Assembly (NCBI GenBank): GCA_902803315.1
Contig: CADCPM010000008.1
Span: 1 to 33,241, forward strand
Length of the DNA: 33,241 nt
Direction of reading: 5' to 3'
From: an uncultured Coriobacteriaceae bacterium
GTDB lineage: Bacteria > Actinomycetota > Coriobacteriia > Coriobacteriales > Atopobiaceae
Position numbers and translations under genes: made by a program. The stretch's first letter is position 1, and each line of letters opens with the position of its first letter. Below, one piece after another: positions 1-5,909 of this stretch. The notes beneath the pieces were generated by a model, which saw only the letters and a program-made list of their open reading frames with translations, was not told the origin of the DNA and searched no databases.

Positions 1-87
1 CCTTCCGTAAGCACGCGTATCCTGCCGGCAAGCTTGGGCAACGATGCCGCCATGTACGGCAGCGCCTTCCAAGCTATGCAGGGATAA
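1..87 (+). CDS. ROK family protein, C-terminal end (cut by window edge)
   Basis: Only the last 28 codons are present, read from base 1 and closed by TAA at 85-87. The residues LPASLGNDAAMYGSAF match the end of ROK family sugar kinases and regulators, where a LGNDAGxxGAA-type motif closes the second lobe. ROK proteins phosphorylate glucose, N-acetylglucosamine or related sugars, or are DNA-binding repressors when they carry an N-terminal helix-turn-helix; which type this is cannot be seen here. The neighbouring nagA would fit an amino-sugar kinase, but that is inference. A strong hairpin follows 66 bases after the stop. Confidence 0.6.
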   Translation, partial: PSVSTRILPASLGNDAAMYGSAFQAMQG

Positions 88-153
88 TCGCCTTACCAGT
101 CGGCATAAGGCATCATAAGGGCACAAACGCCTCTACCATATTCAGTTGATGGT

Positions 154-194
154 GCGCCGGGAGGAGCTTGCGCAACGCATGCTCCTCCCGGCGC
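154..194 (+). terminator. Hairpin terminator after the ROK gene
   Basis: A perfect 14-base inverted repeat (154-167 with 181-194) encloses a 13-base loop. The following bases TTCCCTTACT are only weakly T-rich, so it could be an intrinsic terminator of modest strength or a stabilising 3' hairpin. It lies between the ROK stop and the promoter-like TATAAT of the next gene. Confidence 0.55.
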
Positions 195-237
195 TTCCCT
201 TACTATCAGTGCAGAACGGAACGAGGTCGTCCTGAGC

Positions 238-243
238 TATAAT
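238..243 (+). promoter_or_regulatory. Consensus -10 box ahead of the flavodoxin-like gene
   Basis: TATAAT, a perfect -10 hexamer, lies 35 bases before the chosen ATG. The hexamer 17 bases upstream (AACGGA) is a poor -35, so the promoter may need an activator or rely mainly on the -10. Confidence 0.35.
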
Positions 244-277
244 GTCGCGCATGCTTGCGAGACATAGGGGAGGAATA

Positions 278-760
278 ATGAGCATGAAAGTAGCCATTAG
301 ATATCAGTCGCGCGGAGGCCACGTAAAGGAAATGGCCGAGATAGTTTCTGAGGGTACCGGTGTGGAGGCAATCTCGATAGACGACCCGCGCGCTCCGATT
401 ACCGAACCGGTGGACGTGCTGTTCATTGGCGGCGCGCTGTATGCGTTCAAGCTCGACCCCGGCATGGAGGAGTACATACGCAACATCCCTGCCGAGCTCG
501 TGGGAAAGGCCGTTACCTTTGGCAGTTCGGCGCTTACGCGACGCCCGGTATTTCTTCTTCAGGAGCAGCTGCGCAACAAGGGGATCTCGGTTCATCCTTC
601 GGCGGTGTACATGCGTGGCAAGCCCAAGCCGTACCTGCACGAGATCATGCCCACATGGGCGGCGCGCGAGGTTCGCAACATCGAGAAGGAATTCGCAGAG
701 GCAGCCGCCGAGGACGAAGCCGCAGCACTTCCCGAGGAGTCGGAGCACACGGAGGAGTAA
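278..760 (+). CDS. Flavodoxin-like protein
   Basis: A 160-residue protein with the size and order of a flavodoxin domain. It opens with a beta strand and phosphate-loop-like turn (VAIRYQSRGGHVKEMAEIV, residues 4-22) where flavodoxins bind FMN phosphate, followed by a buried strand DVLFIGGALYAFKLDP and the strand KAVTFGSSAL. The classical T/S-x-T-G-N-T loop is replaced by SRGGHV, so FMN binding is likely but not certain. The C-terminus (AEAAAEDEAAALPEESEHTEE) is an acidic, probably disordered tail. The start at 278 was chosen because AGGGGAGG lies 5-12 bases before it; an in-frame ATG at 242 has no such site. It is likely a low-potential electron carrier or flavin oxidoreductase; the partner is unknown. 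Confidence 0.75.
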   Translation: MSMKVAIRYQSRGGHVKEMAEIVSEGTGVEAISIDDPRAPITEPVDVLFIGGALYAFKLDPGMEEYIRNIPAELVGKAVTFGSSALTRRPVFLLQEQLRNKGISVHPSAVYMRGKPKPYLHEIMPTWAAREVRNIEKEFAEAAAEDEAAALPEESEHTEE

Positions 761-840
761 CGCTTCAGACTTCCCTTGTCGTTCGTGGTCGGGCCATCCA
801 GCTCGTCATCATTGGAATTCTTTTCGTTCTGTTTGCGCAT

Positions 841-930
841 CGGCGCGTGCGTCCAGCCCGCAAGCGGCGACTCACGAAGTGAGCGAGCGAAGCGAGCGTG
901 GAGCCATATGCGGGCTGGACGCACGCGCCG
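841..930 (+). repeat. Family 1 foldback repeat, copy A
   Basis: Perfect 22-base arms (841-862 with 909-930) enclose a 46-base core with GCGGCGACTCACGAAGTGAG and GAGCGAAGCGAGCG. The core recurs at 12 kb (twice), 14.4, 18.3 and 29.1 kb, while the outer arm sequence GTGCGTCCAG is specific to this copy. It occupies the 292-base gap between the flavodoxin-like gene and nagA; no gene is seen in that gap. The element may act as a transcript end or RNA stabiliser; its origin is unknown. Confidence 0.85.
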
Positions 931-1052
931 GGGGGCGAGCAGTAACGTCTTTTGCACACAACGGCCGTAAGCCGACTGGAGTGATGGCAAGACACTCTCA
1001 GGGGTTATTATGTTAATGGACTCATAGAAGCGCCCAAGCGAAGGAGGCACCC

Positions 1053-2219
1053 ATGTCTACGTTTGCAATTAAGTCCAATAAGCTCGTTCTGCCGAGCGGC
1101 ATTGACGGCTTTGGATACCTGCTGGTGGAAGACGGAAAGTTTGGGCAGGTGAGCGTGGACGAGCCGTCTGGGGTAAAGATCGTGGACCGCATGGGCTATT
1201 GGGTTGCGCCTGGACTCGTCGACACGCACATTCATGGCTTCATGGACCATGACGTAATGGATTGCGAGCCGGAAGGCGTGATGGCCGTAAGCGAGGGCCT
1301 TGCCAAATGTGGCACCACCAGCTGGCTCGCCACCACCCTTACCGCGGGCGTTGACGAAACCGGCGAGGCCTGCGCGAGCGTGCGCGAGGCAAATCGCAGG
1401 CAGATCGAGGACGCCGACTTCGTGGGTGCCAAGATACAGGGCATATTCCTGGAGGGACCATTCTTTACGGAGGAGCACAAGGGCGCTCAGAATGCGCGCT
1501 ATCTTATTGATCCGCAGTTTGACATCCTGGAGCGCTGGCAGGAGGAGGCGGGTGGCCTCATCGCAAAGAGTGCGCTCGCTCCCGAGCGTGAGGGCGTTGT
1601 GGAATACATCACAAAGGCGACGTCGGCAGGCGTGCGCTGTGCGATTGGCCACTCATCGGCAACGTACGGGCAGTCGGCGGCGGCGGTTCTTGCGGGCGCC
1701 AAGATCGTGGTGCACACCTTCAACGGCATGGCCGATATGGCCCATCGCGATCCGGGTATCGTGGGGTGCGCAATGACGAGCCAGGGCGTGTACGCAGAGC
1801 TTATCTGTGACGGGCTGCATGTGGACCCGGTGGTATGCGAGACGCTCGTGCGTGCCAAGGGCTGGGAGCACGTCGTCCTTATTACCGACTGCCTGAGCTG
1901 TGGCGGCTTGCCGGATGGCGACTACTTCATTGGCGAGCTGCCCATAGAGCTCCGCGATGGCGCGGCCTTCCTCAAGGACGGAGGCAACTTTGCGGGCAGT
2001 ACCCTCACGCTCGCCAAGGCGGTAAAGAACGTGGCGGACTGGGGCATCGTCACCGCGGAGCAGGCCATACGCATGGCAACCGAGGTCCCTGCCCGCTCGT
2101 TGGGCATGGGAGATCGGTGCGGTTCCATCCTTCCCGGCCGTGCAGCTGATCTGGTGGTGTTTGACCCAGAGCTCAATGTTGTTGAGACCTACGTGGATGG
2201 CATCGCCGTTAGGCCATAG
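1053..2219 (+). CDS. nagA: N-acetylglucosamine-6-phosphate deacetylase
   Basis: Removes the acetyl group from N-acetylglucosamine 6-phosphate, giving glucosamine 6-phosphate and acetate, the committed cytoplasmic step of amino-sugar use and cell-wall recycling. The 388 residues match the family length and carry its landmarks in order: metal motif HIHG (59-62), metal-ligand glutamate in FLEGPF (E134), histidines in IGHSS (H200) and VHTFNGM (H221), substrate motif ICDGLHVDP, catalytic aspartate in LITDC (D279), and the C-terminal GSILPGRAADLVVFD strand that returns to the small beta-sandwich. AAGGAGG precedes the ATG by 5 bases. It heads a compact operon: the next start is 2 bases after its stop. 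NagB and the transporter are not in this window. Confidence 0.95.
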   Translation: MSTFAIKSNKLVLPSGIDGFGYLLVEDGKFGQVSVDEPSGVKIVDRMGYWVAPGLVDTHIHGFMDHDVMDCEPEGVMAVSEGLAKCGTTSWLATTLTAGVDETGEACASVREANRRQIEDADFVGAKIQGIFLEGPFFTEEHKGAQNARYLIDPQFDILERWQEEAGGLIAKSALAPEREGVVEYITKATSAGVRCAIGHSSATYGQSAAAVLAGAKIVVHTFNGMADMAHRDPGIVGCAMTSQGVYAELICDGLHVDPVVCETLVRAKGWEHVVLITDCLSCGGLPDGDYFIGELPIELRDGAAFLKDGGNFAGSTLTLAKAVKNVADWGIVTAEQAIRMATEVPARSLGMGDRCGSILPGRAADLVVFDPELNVVETYVDGIAVRP

Positions 2220-2221
2220 CC

Positions 2222-3283
2222 GTGGGCGACTGGAAAGACAAGGTCCAGACGGATCTTCTTATGCGTGGGTATGCGCTCGACGTAGCAAAGTTGCCCCTGC
2301 CCCATTTGTGGAAGGCGCGTCTCGTAAATCCCGCGACGGGTGCGCCCTATGTGATGCCAGGCTTCAAGCCTCCTGCCGACATTGACGCAAGCGATGTGTA
2401 TGTACCGCGCGGGGATGGCACGAACCTGCGCCTGCTGGTGTTGCGGCGCGAGAGCGCGATTGCGGAAGAGGCCGAGCCCGAAGAAGAGGTCCCCAGTGGT
2501 GGGGCAGGGCCATCGCAGAAAGCGGTGGGCGTGCTCTGGAACCATGGTGGCGGATACGTAACCGGCTTTCCTGAGATCGCATATATGGGTATGCCACCGC
2601 ACATGCTGCGCGAGCGTCCCTGTGTTGTGGTGTGTCCCGACTATCGGCTCGCTCCCGAGATGCCGTTTCCGGGCGGGCTGGAGGACTGTCACCTTGCCCT
2701 TATGTGGCTGCGTTCGCATGCGGAAGAGCTTGGTGTGCGTAGCGACAAACTCTTTGTGGGCGGCGAGAGTGCGGGCGGAGGCCTCACGGCGGCACTCTGC
2801 ATATATGAGAGGGACCTTCTGCGCGCGGGTCAAGATGGCGTGCGTGTGGCCTGCCAGATGCCACTCTATCCCATGCTGGACGATCGTCCGACGTCGTCTT
2901 CCGCGAACAACGAGGCGCCCGTGTGGGACAGCAGGCTCAATAGACTGGCTTGGGATCGCTACCTCGAAGGTATGGATCGAGAGCGCATCGTTCCTTACGC
3001 GGTGCCTGCCCGCGAGACGGATTACAGCGACCTGCCGCCCGCCATCACCTTCGTCGGGTCTCTCGAACCGTTCTTGGACGAGACGGTTTCCTACGTGAGC
3101 AATCTGCGCAGTGCCGGCGTGCCAACGGACTTTCGCGAGTATAGGGGCTGCTACCATGCGTTCGACATGCTTGGAGACTCCAGCTCCCGATCCAGTGCGC
3201 GCGAGTTCTTTATCCGGCGCTTCTTGCATGCTTGTGACACGTATGAGGCGCCCCAAACCATGAAAGGACAAGACCATGCCTAA
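2222..3283 (+). CDS. Alpha/beta hydrolase (HSL-type esterase/lipase)
   Basis: A 353-residue cytoplasmic hydrolase of the hormone-sensitive-lipase group. It shows the oxyanion motif HGGG (108-111), the strand VVVCPDYRLAPE, the nucleophile elbow GESAGG (S183), a likely acid region GSLEPFLDE (E282 or D286) and catalytic H312 in CYHAFDM. The usual GxxDP acid position is a glutamate here, so the acid residue is uncertain. Residues 79-100 form an acidic, glycine-rich insertion between two strands. Translation probably begins at the GTG two bases after the nagA stop, implying translational coupling since no good ribosome site is visible; ATG at 2261 is an alternative. Its operon position suggests deacylation of a sugar ester or related compound, but the substrate is unknown. 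Confidence 0.85.
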   Translation: MGDWKDKVQTDLLMRGYALDVAKLPLPHLWKARLVNPATGAPYVMPGFKPPADIDASDVYVPRGDGTNLRLLVLRRESAIAEEAEPEEEVPSGGAGPSQKAVGVLWNHGGGYVTGFPEIAYMGMPPHMLRERPCVVVCPDYRLAPEMPFPGGLEDCHLALMWLRSHAEELGVRSDKLFVGGESAGGGLTAALCIYERDLLRAGQDGVRVACQMPLYPMLDDRPTSSSANNEAPVWDSRLNRLAWDRYLEGMDRERIVPYAVPARETDYSDLPPAITFVGSLEPFLDETVSYVSNLRSAGVPTDFREYRGCYHAFDMLGDSSSRSSAREFFIRRFLHACDTYEAPQTMKGQDHA

Positions 3284-4100
3284 TGCGGACATTCGGCTCA
3301 TCCTTACGGATATAGACGGAACGATCTTGCCCTACGGTAAGACGCAGGTGAGTGATAGGGTGCGCGCCGCGTTCCATGCGGCACAGGCTGCGGGGATTCA
3401 CGTTGGCCCTGCAAGCGGACGGGGATTCTCGCACATTCCCGTGTCGTTTGGCGGCGATGCCGCCTGCAGTGCCACCTGCCTTGCCACCAACGGCATGCAA
3501 GTCTTTTTGGACGGTGTCCTTATCCATCAGGAGCTGTTGCCTCGCGCTCCGCTTGTTCGCATGGCTGAGTTGCTGGCGGATGTGGATCACGCAGGTCTTA
3601 TCTGCTTTGAGGATGGGGTGCCGTTGCTTGTGGAGGGCGACGTAGCCGATTTGGAGACCAGCTTTCCCATGTATGCACGCGAGTCGCATCCCGTGGCGGA
3701 CGTCCCTGCGCACGATATAGAGAAGGCGAACGTGTTCGTGGCGGGCGACATGGCGTACACACGCGAGGTGCTGGAGTATTTGGAAGCCCGCATCGAGGGC
3801 ATAGGCCTCAACCTTCCCATGGTGGGATTTTTGAACATCATACCGGTGGGATGGAGCAAGGCGAGCGGCATCGACGTGCTGTGCGATGCGTTGGGCATTG
3901 GGCTGGATCAGGTAGTGGTGTTCGGCGACGGCGGCAACGATCTTGAGATGCTCACCCACGTACCCAATTCCGTGGCGGTGGCCGACGCGGCTCCAGAGGC
4001 GGTCGCAGCTGCCCACTGGCACATTGGGCCCTGCGAAGAGGAATCTGTGGCCGCAACGATAGAGGCGCTTTCAGCGGGGGAGTGGCCGTTTGGCGCGTAG
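3276..4100 (+). CDS. HAD-superfamily phosphatase, Cof type
   Basis: A 274-residue phosphatase of the Cof/YbiV class, which dephosphorylates sugar phosphates and similar metabolites. Motif I is DIDGT (D12 nucleophile, D14 acid), motif II the serine in GPASGR, motif III K195 in WSKASGID, and motif IV GDGGND (217-222); a type-IIB cap lies between motifs II and III. The ATG overlaps the esterase gene by 8 bases and is preceded by GAAAGGA, so it belongs to the nagA operon. It may remove excess phosphosugar made by that pathway (inference). Closest named alternatives would be other Cof-like proteins; the substrate cannot be read from sequence. Confidence 0.88.
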   Translation: MPNADIRLILTDIDGTILPYGKTQVSDRVRAAFHAAQAAGIHVGPASGRGFSHIPVSFGGDAACSATCLATNGMQVFLDGVLIHQELLPRAPLVRMAELLADVDHAGLICFEDGVPLLVEGDVADLETSFPMYARESHPVADVPAHDIEKANVFVAGDMAYTREVLEYLEARIEGIGLNLPMVGFLNIIPVGWSKASGIDVLCDALGIGLDQVVVFGDGGNDLEMLTHVPNSVAVADAAPEAVAAAHWHIGPCEEESVAATIEALSAGEWPFGA

Positions 4101-4187
4101 TGGTTCGTGCAAGCTGAGACACATGGATTGCAAAGCGTGTATTATTGTTAAGCCAGGACGGAAGCTTTTGACAGAAAGGACAGTGCA

Positions 4188-4406
4188 ATGCCATACCCCG
4201 AGAACTTCGTAGTCCGACTCATCGTCTGCATCCTCGGCATGCTTGCCATTTGGATCGGCATACGCTTTATCATGGACGTGGTTATCTTTCACGATGAGTT
4301 TTCCATCAAGCCCATAACCCTCGCTATCCCCGTGGTCTTGGGCGTAGTGGAGGCCTTCGTTTGGAAGCCCAAAGATAAAGGAGACGAGAAGGCGGGCGAC
4401 AAGTAA
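4188..4406 (+). CDS. Small membrane protein, 72 residues, two predicted helices
   Basis: A short protein with two hydrophobic segments (about residues 8-32, VVRLIVCILGMLAIWIGIRF, and 42-60, ITLAIPVVLGVVEAFVW) and a lysine/aspartate-rich tail (KPKDKGDEKAGDK). The charge pattern suggests the tail faces the cytoplasm. Family not recognised. The ATG follows AGAAAGGACA by 5 bases. A TATTAT hexamer at 4140-4145 could be its -10 box, but the -35 is poor. It sits alone between the nagA operon and a hairpin of repeat family 2. Confidence 0.7.
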   Translation: MPYPENFVVRLIVCILGMLAIWIGIRFIMDVVIFHDEFSIKPITLAIPVVLGVVEAFVWKPKDKGDEKAGDK

Positions 4407-4416
4407 AGCGGAAAGC

Positions 4417-4445
4417 GTGCAAAAGGGGACTGTCCCCTTTTGCAC
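4417..4445 (+). repeat. Family 2 hairpin, single-core form
   Basis: A perfect 14-base inverted repeat (4417-4430 with 4432-4445) around one central base. The centre is GGGGACTGTCCCC and the outer arms GTGCAAAA/TTTTGCAC are copy-specific. It lies 11 bases after the small membrane gene and before the pheS promoter. The T-run within the right arm means it can also serve as an intrinsic terminator. Confidence 0.8.
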
Positions 4446-4473
4446 CCAAAGACTTGTGGCCACGGTGAAGGGA

Positions 4474-4502
4474 ATGAAAAGCGCCTGCTGTTGTGCTATC
4501 CT
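4474..4502 (+). promoter_or_regulatory. Probable promoter of the pheST T-box operon
   Basis: An extended -10 box TGCTATCCT (hexamer 4497-4502, TGn at 4494-4496) lies 17 bases after a four-out-of-six -35 match ATGAAA (4474-4479). It is placed just upstream of the T-box Stem I, so transcription would start near 4509 and include the whole leader. Confidence 0.5.
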
Positions 4503-4509
4503 ACCTACC

Positions 4510-4798
4510 CAATGGCGATGACGGAGAGGTTCGTGCGTCGCGTGCCGGGTCAAGAGAGAGGGCGCCCGATGGCTGGGAGGTGCCTGCGAAGGCTGACGCG
4601 CGGAGTTCACTCCACCAGCCGCAACCTCAACGGCTCCCGTGTGGAGCCCAGTAGGGAAGCCGTCTGTCCCACGACACGGGACTCACGAGTGGGGTGCTCG
4701 GACGCAAAAACCGACGTACTCAACCGAGGTGGTACCGCGGATCATTCCGTCCTTGGGTTGCGCGCACGCGCGGCACGAGGGCGGTTTTGTTGTGTAGA
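4510..4798 (+). promoter_or_regulatory. T-box riboswitch, phenylalanine-specific
   Basis: The leader senses uncharged tRNA-Phe and allows read-through into pheS when the tRNA lacks its amino acid. Stem I is visible: base pairing GGAG (4523-4526) with CTCC, upper stem GTGCGTC with GACGCGC, and a distal AGAGAGAG/GGCTGGGAGG region. Between these stems on the 3' side lies the specifier codon TTC (4606-4608) followed by A, which reads Phe. The T-box GAGGTGGTACCGCGG (4726-4740) contains TGGT, whose last T pairs with discriminator A73 typical of tRNA-Phe. CCGAGG (4724-4729) can pair with CCTTGG (4751-4756) as antiterminator, competing with the terminator. The specifier and downstream genes agree. 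Confidence 0.92.
4747..4789 (+). terminator. T-box-controlled terminator of pheST
   Basis: CCGTCCTTGGGTTGCGCG folds on GCGCGGCACGAGGGCGG, with several G-U pairs, followed by TTTTGTTGT. Its 5' arm shares CCTTGG with the antiterminator, which makes the two structures mutually exclusive. Confidence 0.85.
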
Positions 4799-4813
4799 GA
4801 AAGGGTTTCGTAG

Positions 4814-5881
4814 ATGGCAATGCAAGACGAACTTCGGGCGATACAGGAGCAGGTTATAAAAAACCTGACCGAGGCAACTTCAATGGAGTCGCTCGAGCAG
4901 CTGCGCGTTCAGGTCCTGGGAAAGAAGGGGTCGCTCACCTCCATCATGCGCATGATGGGCAAGATTCCCCCCGAAGAGCGGCCGGCCATGGGCAAGATGG
5001 CAAACACGGTGCGGGCGAACGTGGACGAGGCGCTCAAGCAGCGCAAGCTCGAGCTCACCAAGGAGGAACTCAACGCACGCATGGAGGCCGAGGCCTCCGA
5101 CGTCACGCTGCCCGGCAGGCGCCTGTCACTCGGCACGCAGCATCTCATCAGCCAGATTCGCGAGGAGATAGAGGACATCTTCTGCAGCCTGGGCTATATC
5201 GTGGCCGACGGCCCTTACGTGGAGACGACCTACTACAACTTCACGGCGCTCAACGCACCCGAGAACCATCCGAGCCGCTCGGCGAAGGATTCCTTCTACA
5301 TCGTGGACAACGCGCCGGAGGGCAAGCCGCCTCTGCAGCTGGGCGATTCCGACGTGCTGCTTCGCACGCAGACCTCGGGCATGCAGGTGCACTACATGGA
5401 GGAGAACAAGCCCCCCATCTACATGATCTGTCCTGGCACGGTATTTAGGCCCGACACTCCCGATGCCAACCATCTGCCGCAGTTCACGCAGGTGGAAGGT
5501 CTTGTCGTCGACGAGGGCATTACTTTTGGCGACCTCAAGGGCACGCTGGACTACTTCTGCCGCGAGATCTTTGGCAAGGACCGGGCCACGCGCTATCGCC
5601 CGCACTTCTTCCCGTTTACCGAGCCGAGCTGTGAGGTGGACGTGAGCTGTGGCGTATGTCACGGAGAGGGCTGTCGCTTCTGCAAGAACGTCGGTTGGCT
5701 GGAGATCTTGGGCTGCGGCATGGTGGATCCTAATGTATTCGAGTACGTGGGAATCGACCCCGAGAAATACACCGGCTTTGCCTTTGGCATTGGCGTCGAG
5801 CGCGTGGCGGCACTTCGCTACGACCTGCCCGACCTGCGCATGCTCATGGAAGGCGACATGCGTTTCCTGCGTCAGTTCTAG
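4814..5881 (+). CDS. pheS: Phenylalanyl-tRNA synthetase alpha subunit
   Basis: Catalytic subunit of the alpha2-beta2 enzyme that charges tRNA-Phe. The 355 residues comprise an N-terminal coiled coil for tRNA binding (about 1-90) and a class II catalytic core. Motif 2 is PGTVFRPDTPDANHLPQFTQ (208-227) with the characteristic H220, and motif 3 is GFAFGIGVERVAALRY (321-336). Four cysteines, C279, C282, C287 and C290 (CGVCHGEGCRFC), form a zinc-knuckle-like insertion seen in a subset of bacterial PheS. The ATG follows AAAGGG by 8 bases. The C-terminus MRFLRQF is canonical. Expression is governed by the T-box upstream; pheT follows after 28 bases. Confidence 0.97.
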   Translation: MAMQDELRAIQEQVIKNLTEATSMESLEQLRVQVLGKKGSLTSIMRMMGKIPPEERPAMGKMANTVRANVDEALKQRKLELTKEELNARMEAEASDVTLPGRRLSLGTQHLISQIREEIEDIFCSLGYIVADGPYVETTYYNFTALNAPENHPSRSAKDSFYIVDNAPEGKPPLQLGDSDVLLRTQTSGMQVHYMEENKPPIYMICPGTVFRPDTPDANHLPQFTQVEGLVVDEGITFGDLKGTLDYFCREIFGKDRATRYRPHFFPFTEPSCEVDVSCGVCHGEGCRFCKNVGWLEILGCGMVDPNVFEYVGIDPEKYTGFAFGIGVERVAALRYDLPDLRMLMEGDMRFLRQF

Positions 5882-5909
5882 TTGACACGTTAGTAAGAGA
5901 GGCAAGCAA

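Noticed and set aside
426..1016. Frames running through family 1 repeats that encode SERSERGA-like peptides
   Set aside because: The same peptide word appears in frames at every family 1 copy because it is the translated repeat core, so it is not a protein motif.
2189..3301. 370-residue minus-strand frame opposite the esterase
   Set aside because: The plus strand has HGGG and GESAGG motifs; the minus frame is a shadow.
4446..4813. 139-residue open frame in the pheS leader (4440-4859)
   Set aside because: The region is explained by the T-box RNA, and the frame overlaps the pheS start in another register.
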